This document shows positions 61,605 to 64,000 of a stretch of DNA of 64,000 nucleotides, one piece after another. The position numbers and the translations under genes are program-made. Location: contig NZ_LPZN01000004.1 of NCBI RefSeq assembly GCF_001646655.1, forward strand, positions 62,001 through 126,000. The letters are read 5' to 3'. The notes beneath the pieces were generated by a model. It did not search any database, was not told the origin of the DNA, and was given only the letters and a program-made list of their open reading frames with translations. Source of the stretch: Rhodococcus gordoniae. GTDB lineage: Bacteria; Actinomycetota; Actinomycetes; Mycobacteriales; Mycobacteriaceae. Within the stretch, counting starts at the first letter, position 1; each line of letters begins with the position of its first letter.

Positions 61605-62549
61605 ATGACCACCGGTGGTTACGACCCGAATCAGGATCCGCAGAAGCCGGGTGGTTATCCGCCGCCCGGCGGCTATCCGCCGCCGTCGGGCGGTGGCACT
61701 CCCCCGCCGGGTGGGAACTATCCGCCGCCCGGAAATTACCCGCCGCCCGGTGACTACCCGCCGCCGGGTAACTATCCCCCACCCTCGGGTGGCAACTACC
61801 CACCGCCGGGTGGGTCCTACCCGCCGCCGGGGAATTATCCGCCCCCACCGTCAGGGGGCAATTATCCGCCTCCGCCGGGCGCGTACGGCGCCGGGAACTT
61901 CGGTGGGCCGCCCACGAACCAGTTGAGTGTCGGCGACGCGATCTCCTACGGCTGGTCCAAGTTCAGCGGCAACGCGGGCGTGTGGATCATTTTCATGCTC
62001 GTCGCGTTCGTCATCCAGGGCCTGATCAGCGGCATCTTCAACGGATTCGACTTCACCGGCGACACGACCGAGTTCTCCGCCCTGAGCATCGTCGGCAGCA
62101 TCGTCTCCGCGATCGTCGGTTACCTGATCCAGGCCGCTTTCGTGCGCGGGGCACTGGCCGAAACGGACGGGCAACGGCCCGCATTCGGCACGTTCCTGCA
62201 GATCGGCCCGATCGCCGCGGTCATCGTCGCGGGCCTGCTCGTGGGCATCGGCACGACGATCGGTCTCGTGCTGTGCATCATTCCGGGCCTGGTGTTCGCG
62301 TTCTTCGCGTGGTGGACGATGCAGTTCGTCATCGATCGCAACCAGGACGCGGTCACCGCGATCAAGTCGAGTGTCAACGCCGTGAAATCGAATGCGGGGA
62401 CGTTGTTCCTGCTCGCACTCGCACTGTTCGGCCTCAACCTTCTCGGTGCTCTGCTGTGCCTGATCGGCCTGCTGGTCACGGTGCCGGTGTCGATCATCGC
62501 CGTCACGTACGCCTACCGGGTCACCACGGGTGGTCCCGTAGCGGCCTGA
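61605..62549 (+). CDS. Membrane protein with a Pro/Gly/Tyr-rich N-terminal repeat
   Basis: A 314-residue protein. Residues 1-105 are a low-complexity PPPG/GNYPPP repeat (about ten copies), followed by five or so membrane helices (about residues 122-310) with IIFMLVAFVIQGLISGIF, GLLVGIGTTIGLVLCIIPGL and LFGLNLLGALLCLIGLLV. The C-terminal part resembles DUF4013/glycerophosphodiester-phosphodiesterase-type membrane domains of actinobacteria, but I am not certain. Such repeats are common on mycobacterial and rhodococcal cell-envelope proteins. Followed by a hairpin and a similarly built RDD protein. Confidence 0.8.
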   Translation: MTTGGYDPNQDPQKPGGYPPPGGYPPPSGGGTPPPGGNYPPPGNYPPPGDYPPPGNYPPPSGGNYPPPGGSYPPPGNYPPPPSGGNYPPPPGAYGAGNFGGPPTNQLSVGDAISYGWSKFSGNAGVWIIFMLVAFVIQGLISGIFNGFDFTGDTTEFSALSIVGSIVSAIVGYLIQAAFVRGALAETDGQRPAFGTFLQIGPIAAVIVAGLLVGIGTTIGLVLCIIPGLVFAFFAWWTMQFVIDRNQDAVTAIKSSVNAVKSNAGTLFLLALALFGLNLLGALLCLIGLLVTVPVSIIAVTYAYRVTTGGPVAA

Positions 62550-62599
62550 CCCGGCTCGACGGCGCCCTCCCGTCGCACACCCCCCGAGGCATCTACCGA

Positions 62600-62630
62600 C
62601 GCGCCACGGCACGCTGTACCGTGGCGCGTT
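62600..62630. terminator. Hairpin between the two repeat-rich membrane genes
   Basis: ACGCGCCACGG (62600-62610) and CCGTGGCGCGT (62620-62630) form an 11-base stem with a 9-base loop, 50 bases after the first gene. TT follows. Terminator or attenuator before the RDD gene. Confidence 0.6.
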
Positions 62631-62659
62631 GCCATGCCGATCGCGACAAGGGAGACATT

Positions 62660-63415
62660 TTGACGACAGGCGGATACCCACCACCTCCGCAGGACCCCCA
62701 CGTTCCGGGTGGATACCCCGGTGGCGGTTCCCCCTCGTACGGTGGCACACCGTCCGACTACACCCAGCAGTTCCCGCAGTACGGTGCGCCCCAGAACGGG
62801 GCCCCGCAATACGGCGCACCTCAGTACGGCGCACCCCAGTACGGAACACCGCAGAACGGAGCTCCTCGGTACGACGCACCCCAGTACGGCGCACCTCAGT
62901 ACGGGGCGCCGGCGGGCGACCAGTTCGGTGGAGGCCCGGGATTCCCCGGCCCGAACTTCGGCACCGGCACCCCGGGGCAGCTGTTGCCGCGTTTCGGCGC
63001 CCGCATCATCGACGGCCTCATCGTCGGCATCCCCATGGGGATCCTGAGCGTGGTCATGCTCCTCGCGAGCGGCGGAAGCGGCTTCGTGAACTTCTTCATG
63101 ACGGTCGTCAGCGGTGTCGTCGCCTTCGGCTACTGGACCTACATGGAGTCCACCCAGGGCGCGACCCTCGGCAAGAAGCTCCTCGGACTGTCGGTCGCCG
63201 GTCCCGCGGGCGGCAACCCCACCCTCGAGCAGGCCGCCAAGCGCAACGCCTTCGTCGCGCTGCAGATCCTCACCGGCATCCCGTTGCTCGGCTTCCTCGT
63301 CGGTCTGCTGTCGTTCGCCGCATACATCGGTATCGCGGTCACCATCGAGCAGGACGGCAACAAGCAGGGCTTCCACGACAAGTTCGCCGGCGGCACCCAG
63401 GTCCGCAAGTCCTGA
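62660..63415 (+). CDS. RDD-family membrane protein with QYGAPQ repeat
   Basis: A 251-residue protein. Residues 1-110 are a low-complexity tail with repeats of the type QYGAP/QNGAP; then an RDD domain: PGQLLPRFGARIIDGLIVGI, two or three helices, YWTYMESTQGATLGKKLLGL, and the C-terminal KQGFHDKFAGGTQV, the usual RDD ending. The start is TTG at 62660 with GGGAG just before. It resembles the previous gene in design (disordered repeat + membrane domain). Function of RDD proteins is mostly unknown. Confidence 0.87.
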   Translation: MTTGGYPPPPQDPHVPGGYPGGGSPSYGGTPSDYTQQFPQYGAPQNGAPQYGAPQYGAPQYGTPQNGAPRYDAPQYGAPQYGAPAGDQFGGGPGFPGPNFGTGTPGQLLPRFGARIIDGLIVGIPMGILSVVMLLASGGSGFVNFFMTVVSGVVAFGYWTYMESTQGATLGKKLLGLSVAGPAGGNPTLEQAAKRNAFVALQILTGIPLLGFLVGLLSFAAYIGIAVTIEQDGNKQGFHDKFAGGTQVRKS

Positions 63416-63428
63416 TCTCACGCGTGTC

Positions 63429-63460
63429 ACGGGCCCCGTCCTCGAGCGGACGGGGCCCGT
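63429..63460 (+). terminator. Terminator after the RDD gene
   Basis: A perfect 13-base stem ACGGGCCCCGTCC (63429-63441) / GGACGGGGCCCGT (63448-63460) with a 6-base loop, then TCGTCACATTT. Good intrinsic terminator. Confidence 0.8.
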
Positions 63461-63540
63461 TCGTCACATTTGGGGTGTTCGCGCACGTACAGACGGTCCG
63501 CAACTTCGTGATCGGCACGTCGTGATGCTTGGATGTGCGG

Positions 63541-64000
63541 GTGACCGAGCACGGACCGAACACCTCCCCCGCCCTCTTCGACCACGCCGCCTTCGCACGC
63601 GTGAGCCGCAGCCCGTACACGGGAATCGTCGTGCTGTTCACCGCGGTGCTGATGATCTCCAACATCTCCGCGACGAAGGGCATCGCTTTCTTCACCGACT
63701 CCGAACTCGGGTTCGGTCCGCTGCAGATCCTGCCGATCATCACCGACGGCGGATTCTTCCTGTTCCCCCTCGCCTACATCCTCGGCGACGTACTCAGCGA
63801 GGTGTACGGCTTCGCAGCCACCCGCCGCGCGGTGTTCTACGGATTCGGGGCGGTCGCGCTGTCCGCGCTGTGCTTCTGGCTCACGCAGCAGCTTCCGCCC
63901 GCCGACTTCTATGCCGGGCAGGAATCCTTCGAGAACGTGCTCGGGGTGGTGCCCCGGATGTTGATCGCCGGACTCGCCGGATACGCGGTCGGGCAGCTGC
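63541..64000 (+). CDS. Queuosine-precursor transporter-like (VUT/YhhQ family), partial
   Basis: The frame runs from GTG at 63541 to the window edge (153 codons seen). It encodes TGIVVLFTAVLMISNISATKG, LPIITDGGFFLFPLAYILGD, VLSEVYGFAATRRAVFYGFG, the VUT-1/YhhQ signature with the conserved D-E loop. These proteins take up queuosine precursors. The gene lies 2 kb after gluQ, which acts on queuosine-modified tRNA; so this arm of the window may serve queuosine salvage. The C-terminal part is missing. Confidence 0.88.
   Translation, partial: MTEHGPNTSPALFDHAAFARVSRSPYTGIVVLFTAVLMISNISATKGIAFFTDSELGFGPLQILPIITDGGFFLFPLAYILGDVLSEVYGFAATRRAVFYGFGAVALSALCFWLTQQLPPADFYAGQESFENVLGVVPRMLIAGLAGYAVGQL

Overview
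The window looks like chromosomal DNA of a Rhodococcus or a close relative in the Mycobacteriales. G+C is uniformly high and GTG/TTG starts are common. A set of genes matches the Mycobacterium tuberculosis block Rv3715c-Rv3722c in content and relative order: recR, ybaB, an SRPBCC protein, an FAD oxidoreductase, a cyclopropane-fatty-acid-synthase-like methyltransferase, dnaX, aspC, plus SRP RNA and tRNA-Ser. That core is split by a large accessory segment of about 32 kb between the methyltransferase and dnaX, and by a second one of about 6.7 kb between dnaX and aspC. No transposase, integrase, CRISPR array or rRNA was seen.

Layout. 0-6.2 kb: end of an MFS transporter; a divergent unit with a FadR-type regulator, an aldehyde dehydrogenase and two MpaB/DUF2236 oxygenases; an MFS exporter. 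6.2-11.2 kb: TetR, recR, ybaB, SRPBCC, and a two-gene lipid-modifying operon. 11.2-17 kb: AraC regulator with a beta-lactamase-fold esterase; fadA-fadB beta-oxidation pair. 17-24.2 kb: phosphonate uptake and cleavage locus (phnDCE, phosphonatase-like HAD hydrolase, FAD amine oxidase-like enzyme, zinc alcohol dehydrogenase) with a divergent PhnF-like regulator and two recognisable operators. 24.2-29.8 kb: two-component system, membrane proteins, a 33-residue membrane peptide and an FUSC transporter. 29.8-42 kb: a PucR-controlled catabolic block with two transporters, a GlcG/HbpS protein, a haem-oxygenase-like diiron enzyme with all six metal ligands, two different Rieske ferredoxins, a ferredoxin reductase, an aldehyde dehydrogenase, a gamma-glutamyltransferase-like hydrolase and a RidA protein. 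I know no described pathway with this combination, and it is the best candidate for an undescribed system. 42-46 kb: DUF2231 protein, a decayed YhcG-type nuclease, dnaX. 46-49.6 kb: FadR-type regulator with a rhodanese, ThiM and a shortened SsuD-like flavin enzyme. 49.6-54.4 kb: secreted protease, HhH-GPD protein, unknown membrane-anchored protein, a cluster of DnaA boxes, aspC, SRP RNA, tRNA-Ser. 54.4-64 kb: HNH/excalibur lipoprotein, DUF1275 protein with TetR, 3-hydroxybutyrate dehydrogenase with an MHS transporter and LysR regulator, gluQ, two proline/glycine-rich membrane proteins and the start of a queuosine-precursor transporter.

How the genes work together. Most accessory loci are self-contained: a one-component regulator (GntR, TetR, AraC, PucR, LysR) beside enzymes and a transporter, often joined by 4-base start/stop overlaps, with inverted repeats in the control region that fit the regulator. 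Functions are read from protein motifs and context; no similarity search was run.
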